Below, piece by piece: positions 1-6,343 of a stretch of 11,141 nt of DNA. Position 1 is the first letter of the stretch, and the number at the start of each line of letters is the position of its first letter. The stretch lies in the NCBI GenBank assembly GCA_016929875.1, contig JAFGHZ010000043.1, forward strand, positions 1-11,141, read 5' to 3'. The stretch comes from Dehalococcoidales bacterium (GTDB taxonomy: Bacteria; Chloroflexota; Dehalococcoidia; Dehalococcoidales; Fen-1064). The notes below the pieces were generated by a model, which was not told the origin of the DNA, searched no databases, and worked only from the letters and a program-made list of their open reading frames with translations. The translations under genes and the position numbers were made by a program.

Positions 1-65
1 ACAGAGTCGATTTCATAAAGTGCTTGAAGCGCTACGCTTCTGGCTTTCCGCCGCCCGCCTGACAT
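1..65 (-). CDS. nusB: NusB transcription antitermination factor, N-terminal fragment (runs off left edge)
   Basis: Reading the minus strand from an ATG at 65 gives 21 complete codons before the window ends. They contain the run RRKARSVALQALYEID at residues 5-20, which matches the conserved first helix of NusB, rich in Arg and Lys and ending in ALQALY. NusB binds boxA RNA together with S10 (NusE) and promotes antitermination of rRNA operons. An AAAGGGA ribosome-binding site lies 5 nt upstream of the ATG. The gene has the same orientation as fabG and follows it after 199 bp. Only the N-terminus is visible, so the family call rests on about 20 residues, but the motif is characteristic. Whether nusB is cotranscribed with the fab genes or has its own start in the gap cannot be decided. 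Confidence 0.8.
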   Translation of the reverse strand, partial: MSGGRRKARSVALQALYEIDS

Positions 66-157
66 TATTATCCCTTTAACCAGAATACTCTATAAAATAT
101 CGAATTGTCCACTTCAGAATCACGGTGCTGATATTACTGCAATGCCCCATCCCTTTA

Positions 158-178
158 TCCCTTCCCTCAGGGAAGGGA
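158..178. repeat. Perfect inverted repeat, 10-bp arms, in fabG-nusB gap
   Basis: Arms TCCCTTCCCT (158-167) and AGGGAAGGGA (169-178) are perfect complements around a single central base. On the plus strand a T-rich stretch (181-188) follows. On the minus strand, the direction of the flanking genes, no T-run follows, so this is not a convincing terminator for fabG. It sits 9 nt from a second inverted repeat and may belong to a dispersed intergenic repeat family, which is an inference. Confidence 0.6.
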
Positions 179-186
179 AGTATTTT

Positions 187-209
187 TTAGAGGGGTTGCA
201 CCCCTCTAA
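187..209. repeat. Perfect inverted repeat, 10-bp arms, 3-nt loop
   Basis: Arms TTAGAGGGGT (187-196) and ACCCCTCTAA (200-209) flank the loop TGC. Read on the minus strand, the stem comes first after fabG and is followed by AAAAAATACTT rather than a T-run, so intrinsic termination of the fab operon is not supported. Together with the repeat at 158-178 and an imperfect hairpin at 214-230 it makes a row of three stem-loops. Confidence 0.6.
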
Positions 210-213
210 CTCA

Positions 214-230
214 GCCCTGCTTAAAGCGGG
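214..230. repeat. Imperfect inverted repeat (stem-loop with one bulged base)
   Basis: CCCTGCTT pairs with AAGCGGG across a short A-rich turn if one T is bulged. It is the weakest of three adjacent stem-loops between fabG and nusB. It is followed at 237-245 by an uninterrupted run of nine G on the plus strand. Confidence 0.35.
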
Positions 231-264
231 AACGACGGGGGGGGGATTATTCACGCAAAAACAA

Positions 265-1017
265 TCAGACTTTGCCCAGCGAGAAACCACCGTCCACCGG
301 AACGACCTGTCCGGTAATATACCGGGCTTCGTCAGAGGCGAGAAATGCGACCGTCTCCGCGATATCTTTCGGCGTCCCCATACAGCCGAGCGGGATGTGG
401 TCTATCATCGACTTGCGGACTTCCTCGGGCATAGCTTGCGTCATAGGAGTATCGATAAAACCCGGGGCGACGGCATTGGCGGTAATGCCCCGCGCAGCCG
501 CTTCTTTGGCAATCGCCTTGGTAAAACCGATGATGCCGGCTTTAGCAGAGGCATAGTTCGCCTGCCCGATGTTCCCCATAATCCCGACGACACTGGAAAT
601 GTTGACGATTCTCCCCGAGCGCTGCTTCATCATCGAGCGCAAAACGGCACGGGTACACAGGAAAACACTCTTCAAATCGACAGCAATTACGCTGTCCCAC
701 TGCTCGTCCGTCATTCTCATCATCAACTGGTCGCGGGTGATGCCCGCATTGTTGACAAGGATATCCACCTTGCCGTAAGTCGCTATTGCCGTATCAACCA
801 GCCTCGTCACATCCGCCGCAGAGCTAACATCCGCCGTAATCGCCGTCGCCTGACGGCCCATCTGCTTGATTTCGGCAACAGTCTGCTCCGCCGGAGCACT
901 ATCGCCGAAGTCGTTGACAACGACGGTGGCTCCCGCCTCCGCCAGCCGGAGGGCAATCGCTTTACCGATGCCTCTGCCGCTCCCCGTAACAATGGCCACT
1001 TTACCGGTCAAATCCAT
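265..1017 (-). CDS. fabG: 3-oxoacyl-[acyl-carrier-protein] reductase FabG
   Basis: A 250-aa short-chain dehydrogenase that reduces 3-oxoacyl-ACP to 3-hydroxyacyl-ACP with NADPH in type II fatty-acid elongation in the cytoplasm. Visible features are the Rossmann glycine motif TGSGRGIG (residues 11-18), NNAG (89-92), the active-site Ser142, Tyr155 and Lys159 inside an SSVVG...QANYASAKAG block, and a C-terminal GQVVPVDGG. Length and layout are typical for FabG. The position of the fourth catalytic residue, Asn110 in the E. coli enzyme, is Asp114 here (VDLKSVF instead of a NLxxVF pattern), which is unusual. The ATG at 1017 is chosen because the SDR fold begins there and GGGGGTG lies upstream. The reading frame continues upstream to 1230, but that part is antisense-like filler overlapping fabD. 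The gene follows fabD by 50 nt. Confidence 0.95.
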   Translation of the reverse strand: MDLTGKVAIVTGSGRGIGKAIALRLAEAGATVVVNDFGDSAPAEQTVAEIKQMGRQATAITADVSSAADVTRLVDTAIATYGKVDILVNNAGITRDQLMMRMTDEQWDSVIAVDLKSVFLCTRAVLRSMMKQRSGRIVNISSVVGIMGNIGQANYASAKAGIIGFTKAIAKEAAARGITANAVAPGFIDTPMTQAMPEEVRKSMIDHIPLGCMGTPKDIAETVAFLASDEARYITGQVVPVDGGFSLGKV

Positions 1018-1067
1018 TCTGACACCCCCGTCGTAGTTTATGGTTTCAGTATAGCACGTGATTGCCG

Positions 1068-2003
1068 CTAGCCGTTTTTCATGGCTCTGACTGCCGCGGC
1101 ATCCCCGATATTTATAACCTCGACGTCCCGGTTGATACGCTTGATAAGTCCGGCGAGTACCTTCCCCGGGCCGATTTCGATAAATCCGGCCGTCCCCTGC
1201 TGCAACATATATTCTACGCTGCCCTGCCACTGAACGCCGCTGGTTAACTGACGGAGCAACTCGTCTTTGAATTGACCGCCTTCAGTCAGCGGTTGAGCGG
1301 TAACATTGGCAATAACGGGAACGACCGGGTCTCTGAAAACGACGCTGTCGAGAATCCGAGCCATACCTTCGACGGCAGGTTGCATCGAGGGAGAATGGAA
1401 AGCACCGCTTACCTGAAGGGGAATAGCCCGTATCGCCCCTCTCTCCTTAGCCAGTTCGCCGGCTTTAGCGATATTTTCGGTGGTACCGCTGATGACCAGC
1501 TGGCCGGGACAATTGATATTGGCAATTACGGTATCCGTCTGCCGGCAGATCTCGGACAACACTGCCTCTTCCAAGCCGATAACGGCCATCATCGTGCCGG
1601 GCTGTTTCGATCCGGCTTCGTACATCAACCGTCCCCTCTCGCGCGCCAGGAAAACCGCCGTGCCGAAATCCAGTACGCCGGCGGCAGCCAATGCCGTATA
1701 TTCCCCGAGGCTGTGCCCCGCCATAAACGATGCCGCAGGCAATGCTGCACCGGCGACTTCCTGCGCCGCCTTGAGACAGGCGATACTGACCGTTACCAGC
1801 GCGGGCTGTGCATTTATCGTCTTGCGCAGTTCGTCCTCGGGACCTTCGAAGCACATTTTAGAAACGGGAAAGTTCACCGCCTCGTCGGCTTGCTTGAAAA
1901 GCGACTTGACGGAATCGAAACTATCGTAAAGGTCTTTACCCATACCGACCGATTGAGAACCCTGGCCGGGAAAGACGTAAGCGGACCGCTTCGAATCGGA
2001 CAC
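1068..2003 (-). CDS. fabD: Malonyl-CoA:ACP transacylase FabD
   Basis: A 311-aa malonyltransferase that loads malonyl groups from CoA onto acyl carrier protein to feed fatty-acid elongation. It shows the N-terminal FPGQGSQ motif (residues 11-17, with the oxyanion-hole Gln), the nucleophile elbow GHSLGEYTAL with Ser98, the substrate Arg123 in RERGRLM, the catalytic His203 in GAFHS, and the C-terminal IGPGKVL. The length is normal for the family. The start is a GTG at 2003 that shares its first base with the last base of the fabK stop (TAGTG). A GGGGAG ribosome-binding site lies 5 nt ahead, inside the end of fabK, so translation of the two genes is probably coupled. fabG follows after 50 nt. Confidence 0.96.
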   Translation of the reverse strand: MSDSKRSAYVFPGQGSQSVGMGKDLYDSFDSVKSLFKQADEAVNFPVSKMCFEGPEDELRKTINAQPALVTVSIACLKAAQEVAGAALPAASFMAGHSLGEYTALAAAGVLDFGTAVFLARERGRLMYEAGSKQPGTMMAVIGLEEAVLSEICRQTDTVIANINCPGQLVISGTTENIAKAGELAKERGAIRAIPLQVSGAFHSPSMQPAVEGMARILDSVVFRDPVVPVIANVTAQPLTEGGQFKDELLRQLTSGVQWQGSVEYMLQQGTAGFIEIGPGKVLAGLIKRINRDVEVINIGDAAAVRAMKNG

Positions 2004-2956
2004 TATTTCTCCCCTGCTCCGAAATTTCTAAGACCGCCGATGACCTTCTCTGCTTCGGAAATAATCCCCTCGATAATCTCTTTGACGGGCTTAATATCCT
2101 TTATCATTCCGGCAATCTGCCCCGCCGGGAGAGTACCTTCTTCCACATCCCCCTCGATGACGCCCTTGAACATCTTGCCACGTCCCAGCTGTTCCATGAC
2201 CTCCGGAGGAGCACCGGCGGATTCCAACGCGAGAAATTGTTCCGTAAGATTGTTCTGAAAACAGCGCAGCGGCAAACCCGTAGGACGTCCGGTGACAACA
2301 GTGCTGTGGTCGTTGGCTTCCAGAATTTTTTGTTTATAGGCAGGATGGGCGATGCATTCGGTACTGCAGACAAAACGCGTTCCCATCTGAATACCCTGAG
2401 CGCCGAGTGCCAGTGCGGCGGCAAGCCCCCTGCCATCGGCAAAACCGCCGGCGGCAATTACGGGGATATCTACCGCATCTACCACCTGAGGGACAAGTGC
2501 CATCGTAGTCGTCTCGCCGATATGTCCGCCGGATTCCATACCTTCGGCAACAATAGCATCAACGCCGGCTTTTGCCATACGCCTGGCAGCGGAAACGGTA
2601 GCAACCACGGGAACGACCTTTATCCCGGCTTTCTTGAATGAGGCGATATATTCCTGAGGGTTACCGGCACCGGTCGCAACGACAGGTACCTTCTCCTCCA
2701 AAACTACTGCGACTACTTCCTTAACGCGGGGCGAAATCATCGGGATATTGACGCCGAAAGGTGCATCGGTTTTTTGCCTGGTAAGGCGGATTTGTTCCCT
2801 GACCCACGCAGCGGGATAAAAACCGCTCGCGATAATCCCCAGAGCGCCTGCATTAGAAACTGCCGAGACAAGCTCGGCAGTACTGATATGACCCATCCCA
2901 CCCTGAATTATCGGGTATTCGATACCAAAAAGGTCGCAAATCGCTGTCTTCAGCAC
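2003..2956 (-). CDS. fabK: FabK-type enoyl-ACP reductase (nitronate monooxygenase / 2-nitropropane dioxygenase family)
   Basis: A 317-aa TIM-barrel flavoprotein. FabK uses FMN and NAD(P)H to reduce trans-2-enoyl-ACP, the last step of each elongation cycle, in place of FabI. Visible motifs are PIIQGGMG (15-22), GVN (68-70), the ESGGHIGETT block (141-150) with His145 at the usual catalytic position, AAGGFADGRG (168-177) and MGTRF (191-195) for the flavin phosphate. The family also contains nitronate monooxygenases. The FabK assignment is favoured by the ESGGHIG signature and by the position directly before fabD and fabG. The start is a GTG at 2956 with an AAGGAAG ribosome-binding site overlapping the rpmF stop, 13 nt after rpmF. 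Confidence 0.9.
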   Translation of the reverse strand: MLKTAICDLFGIEYPIIQGGMGHISTAELVSAVSNAGALGIIASGFYPAAWVREQIRLTRQKTDAPFGVNIPMISPRVKEVVAVVLEEKVPVVATGAGNPQEYIASFKKAGIKVVPVVATVSAARRMAKAGVDAIVAEGMESGGHIGETTTMALVPQVVDAVDIPVIAAGGFADGRGLAAALALGAQGIQMGTRFVCSTECIAHPAYKQKILEANDHSTVVTGRPTGLPLRCFQNNLTEQFLALESAGAPPEVMEQLGRGKMFKGVIEGDVEEGTLPAGQIAGMIKDIKPVKEIIEGIISEAEKVIGGLRNFGAGEK

Positions 2957-2969
2957 AGCTCATACTTCC

Positions 2970-3173
2970 TTAAGAGGCTTTCTTAGGTTTGGGGCTCTTT
3001 ATTTTGATAACTTCTTTGCCGTCATAGCTACCGCAGGTCTTGCAAACATGGTGGGGTAACTTGGGGCTATGACACTGCGGACACTCGACAACAGCAGTGG
3101 CCTTCAATCCGAGGTGGGCACGCCGTTTACCCTGTCTCGCCTTGGCATATTTCCGCTTAGGTAGTGGTGCCAT
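2970..3173 (-). CDS. rpmF: 50S ribosomal protein L32
   Basis: A 67-aa basic protein of the large ribosomal subunit. The N-terminus MAPLPKRKYAKARQGKRRAH is the classic L32 beginning. The central part carries four cysteines, C31-x2-C34 and C44-x2-C47, forming the zinc-ribbon of the zinc-containing L32 version, and the tail is rich in lysine. The ATG at 3173 has AAGGAAG 8 nt upstream. It lies 31 nt after the yceD/DUF177 gene, the conserved yceD-rpmF pairing seen in many bacteria, and 13 nt before fabK. Confidence 0.97.
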   Translation of the reverse strand: MAPLPKRKYAKARQGKRRAHLGLKATAVVECPQCHSPKLPHHVCKTCGSYDGKEVIKIKSPKPKKAS

Positions 3174-3204
3174 CTTTATTTCTTCCTTTTATTACGATTT
3201 ATCG

Positions 3205-3723
3205 TTATTTTCGCTTCGATTTCTTAAGTTTTAATAATTCAGCCCAGCGGGGGTCGGTCTCTGTTTCCCGACAGCCGCAATCTCCCTCGTTCAAATCTTT
3301 ACCGCAGATGGAACACAAGCCCGCACAATTTTCCCTGCATAACGGCTTCATCGGGAGTGCCATTACAATATATTGCCGTATTGCTTCCGTCAAGTCAAGA
3401 ACGTGATGCTCATCGATAGTAAAACTACCCTCTTCTTCGGGTGAAGACATTTTTTCCCCGGTCACAATATCGATGGTCGGGAAATATTCTTCCTGCACAT
3501 TCAACCGGATTTTACTGCCAAACGGTTTCAAACAACGGCTACAGGTCATCCTGACCGACGCGGTTAATGTACCCTGCGCCAGAATACTCCGATGGGTACG
3601 CGTCAAAGTAATCTCGCCTTTGACAGGAATCTGTTTATCATCATAGCTCAGAGTACTACTGACTTCGAGCGTTCTGATGGATCCTATCGGCGACTTGAGT
3701 AACTGGGCAACATTCGTCTGCAT
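3205..3723 (-). CDS. yceD: YceD/DUF177 family protein (23S rRNA accumulation protein)
   Basis: A 172-aa protein of the DUF177 family, usually encoded directly before rpmF and linked in E. coli to accumulation of 23S rRNA. Its molecular role is not settled. The family core is visible around residues 48-82, where a CSRC pair (C61, C64) follows a beta-rich segment and the EEYFP run comes after it. A second cysteine-rich block at 129-151 (C129, C133, C137, C140, C149, C151, including GLCSICG) looks like a metal site and is common in the Gram-positive/Chloroflexota type of the family. The tail is lysine-rich. The start is an ATG at 3723 with a modest AAGAAG signal. It is the first gene of the operon after the promoter at 3794-3823. 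Confidence 0.88.
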   Translation of the reverse strand: MQTNVAQLLKSPIGSIRTLEVSSTLSYDDKQIPVKGEITLTRTHRSILAQGTLTASVRMTCSRCLKPFGSKIRLNVQEEYFPTIDIVTGEKMSSPEEEGSFTIDEHHVLDLTEAIRQYIVMALPMKPLCRENCAGLCSICGKDLNEGDCGCRETETDPRWAELLKLKKSKRK

Positions 3724-3793
3724 AATATTCTTCTTATCGGGCGCCTATCTAAAATAAATCCGAGGTAATGGACCGATTAACGATACATTCTTA

Positions 3794-3823
3794 ATTATAT
3801 GAAGCGAAGTGCGTTAGAGTCAA
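3794..3823 (-). promoter_or_regulatory. Sigma70-type promoter for the yceD-rpmF-fabKDG operon
   Basis: On the minus strand TTGACT (3823-3818) and TATAAT (3799-3794) are separated by 18 nt. The -10 is a perfect consensus match and the -35 matches 5 of 6. The predicted start is near 3787, giving a leader of about 64 nt before the yceD ATG at 3723. The -35 lies only 3 nt beyond the stop of the upstream S51 peptidase gene, and no terminator separates the two operons. Confidence 0.8.
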
Positions 3824-3826
3824 ATT

Positions 3827-4546
3827 TCACGAAGGAACGGGCAAAAGGTCCGGCCGGCGTTCTATCTTCCCATCCTGCACAATATACCGCACAACGGGAC
3901 CGCCTCCCGCCTCCAATTCACCGTCGGGACAAACCTTCAGGTACGCTCCGGAAGGGATGCCGTATCCGACCGTCCCGTCTCCCTTAAGCCGGAGTGCAGT
4001 CTTTAGTTCTTCCCAATCGTCCTCTTCGGCATGGGTATCGCAGATAATCGGAGCGATTCCGAGGCAGGGAAAAAGTTCAGCCGTGGAATCGTCATCCGGA
4101 TTTCTCCAGCGGACCCATTCTTTCGCCAGCATGATACTTCCGGCGGAAATCCCGAAAAAAGGCTTACCCTCTTTGTATAACTCCCTGAAAAAAACTGCCA
4201 TATCCTTCTCTTCAAGTATACGCATCCCGGCTTCCATATCACCGCCGCTCATGAAAATTGCGTCCGTCGACTGCAACATTTTACGTGCTTTACCGAGGTC
4301 GGCATTTTCTCCTGAGAGCAAAACTCTGTTCAAACGGCAATTGCAACCTATCTTTATAAGAGACGAACTCATAAAATAAAACATCCCGCCATCTTCCATG
4401 CTGGCAACGCCCACATAGGCAATATCCGGTTTTGCTTTGCCGATGCTTCTAATAAAGCTCCTTACGCCGGCAAAGGTCTGTGAAAACCCCCGCCCCCTCC
4501 CACCTGCAAAAAGATAAACCGGTTTCCGATTATCCATAAGTAGCAT
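3827..4546 (-). CDS. Peptidase S51 / type 1 glutamine amidotransferase-like protein
   Basis: A 239-aa protein of the family that includes alpha-aspartyl dipeptidase (PepE) and cyanophycinase, cytoplasmic serine hydrolases that cut Asp-linked peptide bonds. It shows MSGGD (99-103), the nucleophile elbow FGISAGSIM with Ser134, and a candidate catalytic His172 in CDTHAEEDDW. The length fits PepE-like members. No signal peptide is seen. The actual substrate is unknown. It is last in a tight four-gene cassette and begins 8 nt after the PaaK-like gene. Two in-frame ATGs compete, at 4546 (AGG 7 nt upstream) and at 4537 (GGGGGA about 8 nt upstream), so the true start is uncertain by three codons. The next operon's promoter begins just after its stop. 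Confidence 0.85.
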   Translation of the reverse strand: MLLMDNRKPVYLFAGGRGRGFSQTFAGVRSFIRSIGKAKPDIAYVGVASMEDGGMFYFMSSSLIKIGCNCRLNRVLLSGENADLGKARKMLQSTDAIFMSGGDMEAGMRILEEKDMAVFFRELYKEGKPFFGISAGSIMLAKEWVRWRNPDDDSTAELFPCLGIAPIICDTHAEEDDWEELKTALRLKGDGTVGYGIPSGAYLKVCPDGELEAGGGPVVRYIVQDGKIERRPDLLPVPS

Positions 4547-4554
4547 CCCCCAAC

Positions 4555-5880
4555 CTAAATGCGCTGCTTATCCAGATAGTTATCCAGGTCAATCGGGAAT
4601 AACGCTTCCGAAACCAGATATTTCCCGGAGTTCTCCGGGGCGATATCGGACTGATACGCCACCGTAATATCAGCTTCCTGTCCGTAAAGCTTCTTCAGCC
4701 CCATAATGGCAGCTTCGGTCATATTTTCAAGCATGGTACTGCGGCTCACAAGATACAGTTCATAATGGTTCTTGTCCGTCTGAATTAGTTTATACATATC
4801 GATGTCTTTCAGCTTACCCATAATACTATCCAGCTCGAATAAAGTTACCAGCCTGCCATCACAGGTCAGGGTCAGGTTCACCTTCCGCCCCTCGATAGAC
4901 GATAGGACCAATCCCGAGCTTCTGCCGCAAGGGCATTTACCAGTTTCTTCCAGGCGGACGATATCCCCGGTAGCAAACCGCACCAGATAGTTCCAGGGAT
5001 TATCAAGAATGGTAACTAGAATCCTGCCCAGGAACGGACCGCCGTGTTCCTTCAAGAAGGGCTGAAAGTCCACGCGACAGAACTCGCTATTCTGGTGCCA
5101 CTTCCCTTTTTCGCATTGCATAAATACGTAGCCGGTCTCGGTAGTACCGTAAGAGCTGATAAGAGGCACTTTACTGAAGATACGGCGAATCTGGTGGTAA
5201 TGGTGAATAGTCGGGTATTCATACGTAAAAACTATGGCACCCGGCTGGAAAACCGCTCTGTTTTTATCGGCGATATAACGGCAAAGACGGGCAAGATATG
5301 ACGGATTTGCCTCCAGAACGACCGGCTGGAAGATATTCAAATCCTGAATCATACGGTCCATATAGGCGGAAGTCCACCGGGTAGGGTCGGTCTTTTCATT
5401 AAGGTAAAGAAAACGCGACAATCGACGCTTCTCCATCGGCAAATCCGCATCATCCGAAATAACCCCCACATTTCGGGGATTGACCAGAATCGCTTCGTGA
5501 TGGTCTCCCGTTGCTATTTCGGACATATACGAATTAAGCTGCCACGATGCCCTTTCCGAGGCATCCCACCACTTCTGGTCCCAGATATTGGTTATCCGGT
5601 CGTCGGTAGTACCGCTGGTTTCTGCCAGTTGAATTTCGCCGCTGGCTAACCCCCGTTCGATATCCATATCCGACGGCAACACACCATGCGGAAAATTGTC
5701 GCGGATATCTTTTTTGATGAGTACCGGCATAGCGGCAAAACGAACATCTACAGGATATTCCGGCCCCGGGTCCAAGGATTTCCATGGCCGGTACATAGCA
5801 ACCTTCGAGAGTGCTGTGTTCAGAACCGCTGCATAACGTTCGTAATATTCAGGAGAGAAACCCAATTTCCGATTCCTCAC
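4555..5880 (-). CDS. PaaK-like adenylate-forming enzyme (phenylacetate-CoA ligase / F390 synthetase superfamily)
   Basis: A 441-aa ANL-superfamily protein. PaaK-like members activate a carboxylate as acyl-AMP and usually pass it to CoA. Visible parts are the phosphate-binding loop ETSGTTDDR (87-95), SYGTTETG (243-250), TGD (304-306) with the adenosine-binding Asp, CPCGR (316-320), the hinge-region GRK (331-333) and a late SGK with Lys420 at the place of the catalytic lysine. The loop lacks the usual GTTGKP ending, having DDR instead, so substrate or activity may differ from true phenylacetate-CoA ligase. The first in-frame start is a GTG at 5880 without a good ribosome-binding site. A TTG at 5865 has GAGGA 8 nt upstream and may be the real start. 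Its acyl substrate is unknown. It lies 8 nt from both neighbours. Confidence 0.82.
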   Translation of the reverse strand: MRNRKLGFSPEYYERYAAVLNTALSKVAMYRPWKSLDPGPEYPVDVRFAAMPVLIKKDIRDNFPHGVLPSDMDIERGLASGEIQLAETSGTTDDRITNIWDQKWWDASERASWQLNSYMSEIATGDHHEAILVNPRNVGVISDDADLPMEKRRLSRFLYLNEKTDPTRWTSAYMDRMIQDLNIFQPVVLEANPSYLARLCRYIADKNRAVFQPGAIVFTYEYPTIHHYHQIRRIFSKVPLISSYGTTETGYVFMQCEKGKWHQNSEFCRVDFQPFLKEHGGPFLGRILVTILDNPWNYLVRFATGDIVRLEETGKCPCGRSSGLVLSSIEGRKVNLTLTCDGRLVTLFELDSIMGKLKDIDMYKLIQTDKNHYELYLVSRSTMLENMTEAAIMGLKKLYGQEADITVAYQSDIAPENSGKYLVSEALFPIDLDNYLDKQRI

Positions 5881-5888
5881 TCAATTCG

Positions 5889-6329
5889 TTATGACCCCGG
5901 ACTTCTCCGTTTCGAGTAATACTCGACGGGATAACTTCCATATCCAAGACGTGCAAAAAACTTCTTAGACGCTGCATTTTCCTTTTCTATGAGACAGGCC
6001 GTTATTTCAATACCCAACTCGGTGCATTTGTTTTCCACCGCCATGACTAATTTACGTGCAATACCCTGTCTGCGGAATTCCTTTGCTACGGCGAGCCTGT
6101 TTATCCATCCCCTGCGGCCATCCTGAGTCCCGAAAACAACACCCACAATTCTATTTTGCGACTCGGCTACCAAAAAGATAGCCTGTCTCGCTTTCATTTC
6201 CTTCTCAATCCGCTGGCGACTTTCTCTCCCGTTTGGCCTGTAATGAATCCCTGCCTCATCCCAGAGCTTCAGGACATCTTCATAATCGCTCATGCGGAAT
6301 TTCCTGATAACGATATCCCCTGACTTCAT
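5889..6329 (-). CDS. GNAT family N-acetyltransferase
   Basis: A 146-aa single-domain GNAT enzyme that transfers an acetyl group from acetyl-CoA to an amine. After the beta1 strand IVIRKFRMSDYEDV (6-19), the core motif A appears as NRLAVAKEFRRQGIARKLV (77-95) with the acetyl-CoA pyrophosphate-binding R-R-Q-G-I-A loop. Motif B follows as EKENAASKKFFARLGY (115-130). The length is typical. The weak RimI-like look does not allow a substrate call. The ATG at 6329 has only a poor ribosome-binding site, consistent with translation following the methyltransferase gene 14 nt upstream. The PaaK-like gene follows after 8 nt. Confidence 0.88.
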   Translation of the reverse strand: MKSGDIVIRKFRMSDYEDVLKLWDEAGIHYRPNGRESRQRIEKEMKARQAIFLVAESQNRIVGVVFGTQDGRRGWINRLAVAKEFRRQGIARKLVMAVENKCTELGIEITACLIEKENAASKKFFARLGYGSYPVEYYSKRRSPGS

Positions 6330-6343
6330 GACAAGTCTCTATC

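Noticed and set aside
82..111. Candidate nusB promoter TGGACA-N18-TATTCT on the minus strand
   Set aside because: The -10 matches only 4 of 6, and the predicted start would fall inside the ribosome-binding site, so it is not convincing.
158..209. Intrinsic terminator of the fab operon
   Set aside because: Stems are present, but on the minus strand no T-run follows either stem; A-rich sequence follows the first.
142..1071. Plus-strand open frame of 309 codons opposite fabG
   Set aside because: It is antisense to the well-supported fabG, starts in the repeat-rich gap, has no ribosome-binding site and shows no recognisable domain.
1018..1230. Upstream extension of the fabG frame
   Set aside because: The extension overlaps fabD out of frame, is Arg/Gly-rich filler, and the SDR fold with its own ribosome-binding site begins at 1017.
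1272..2258. Plus-strand open frame of 328 codons opposite fabD and fabK
   Set aside because: It spans the junction of two solid minus-strand genes and its protein shows no family features; it is a shadow of their codon use.
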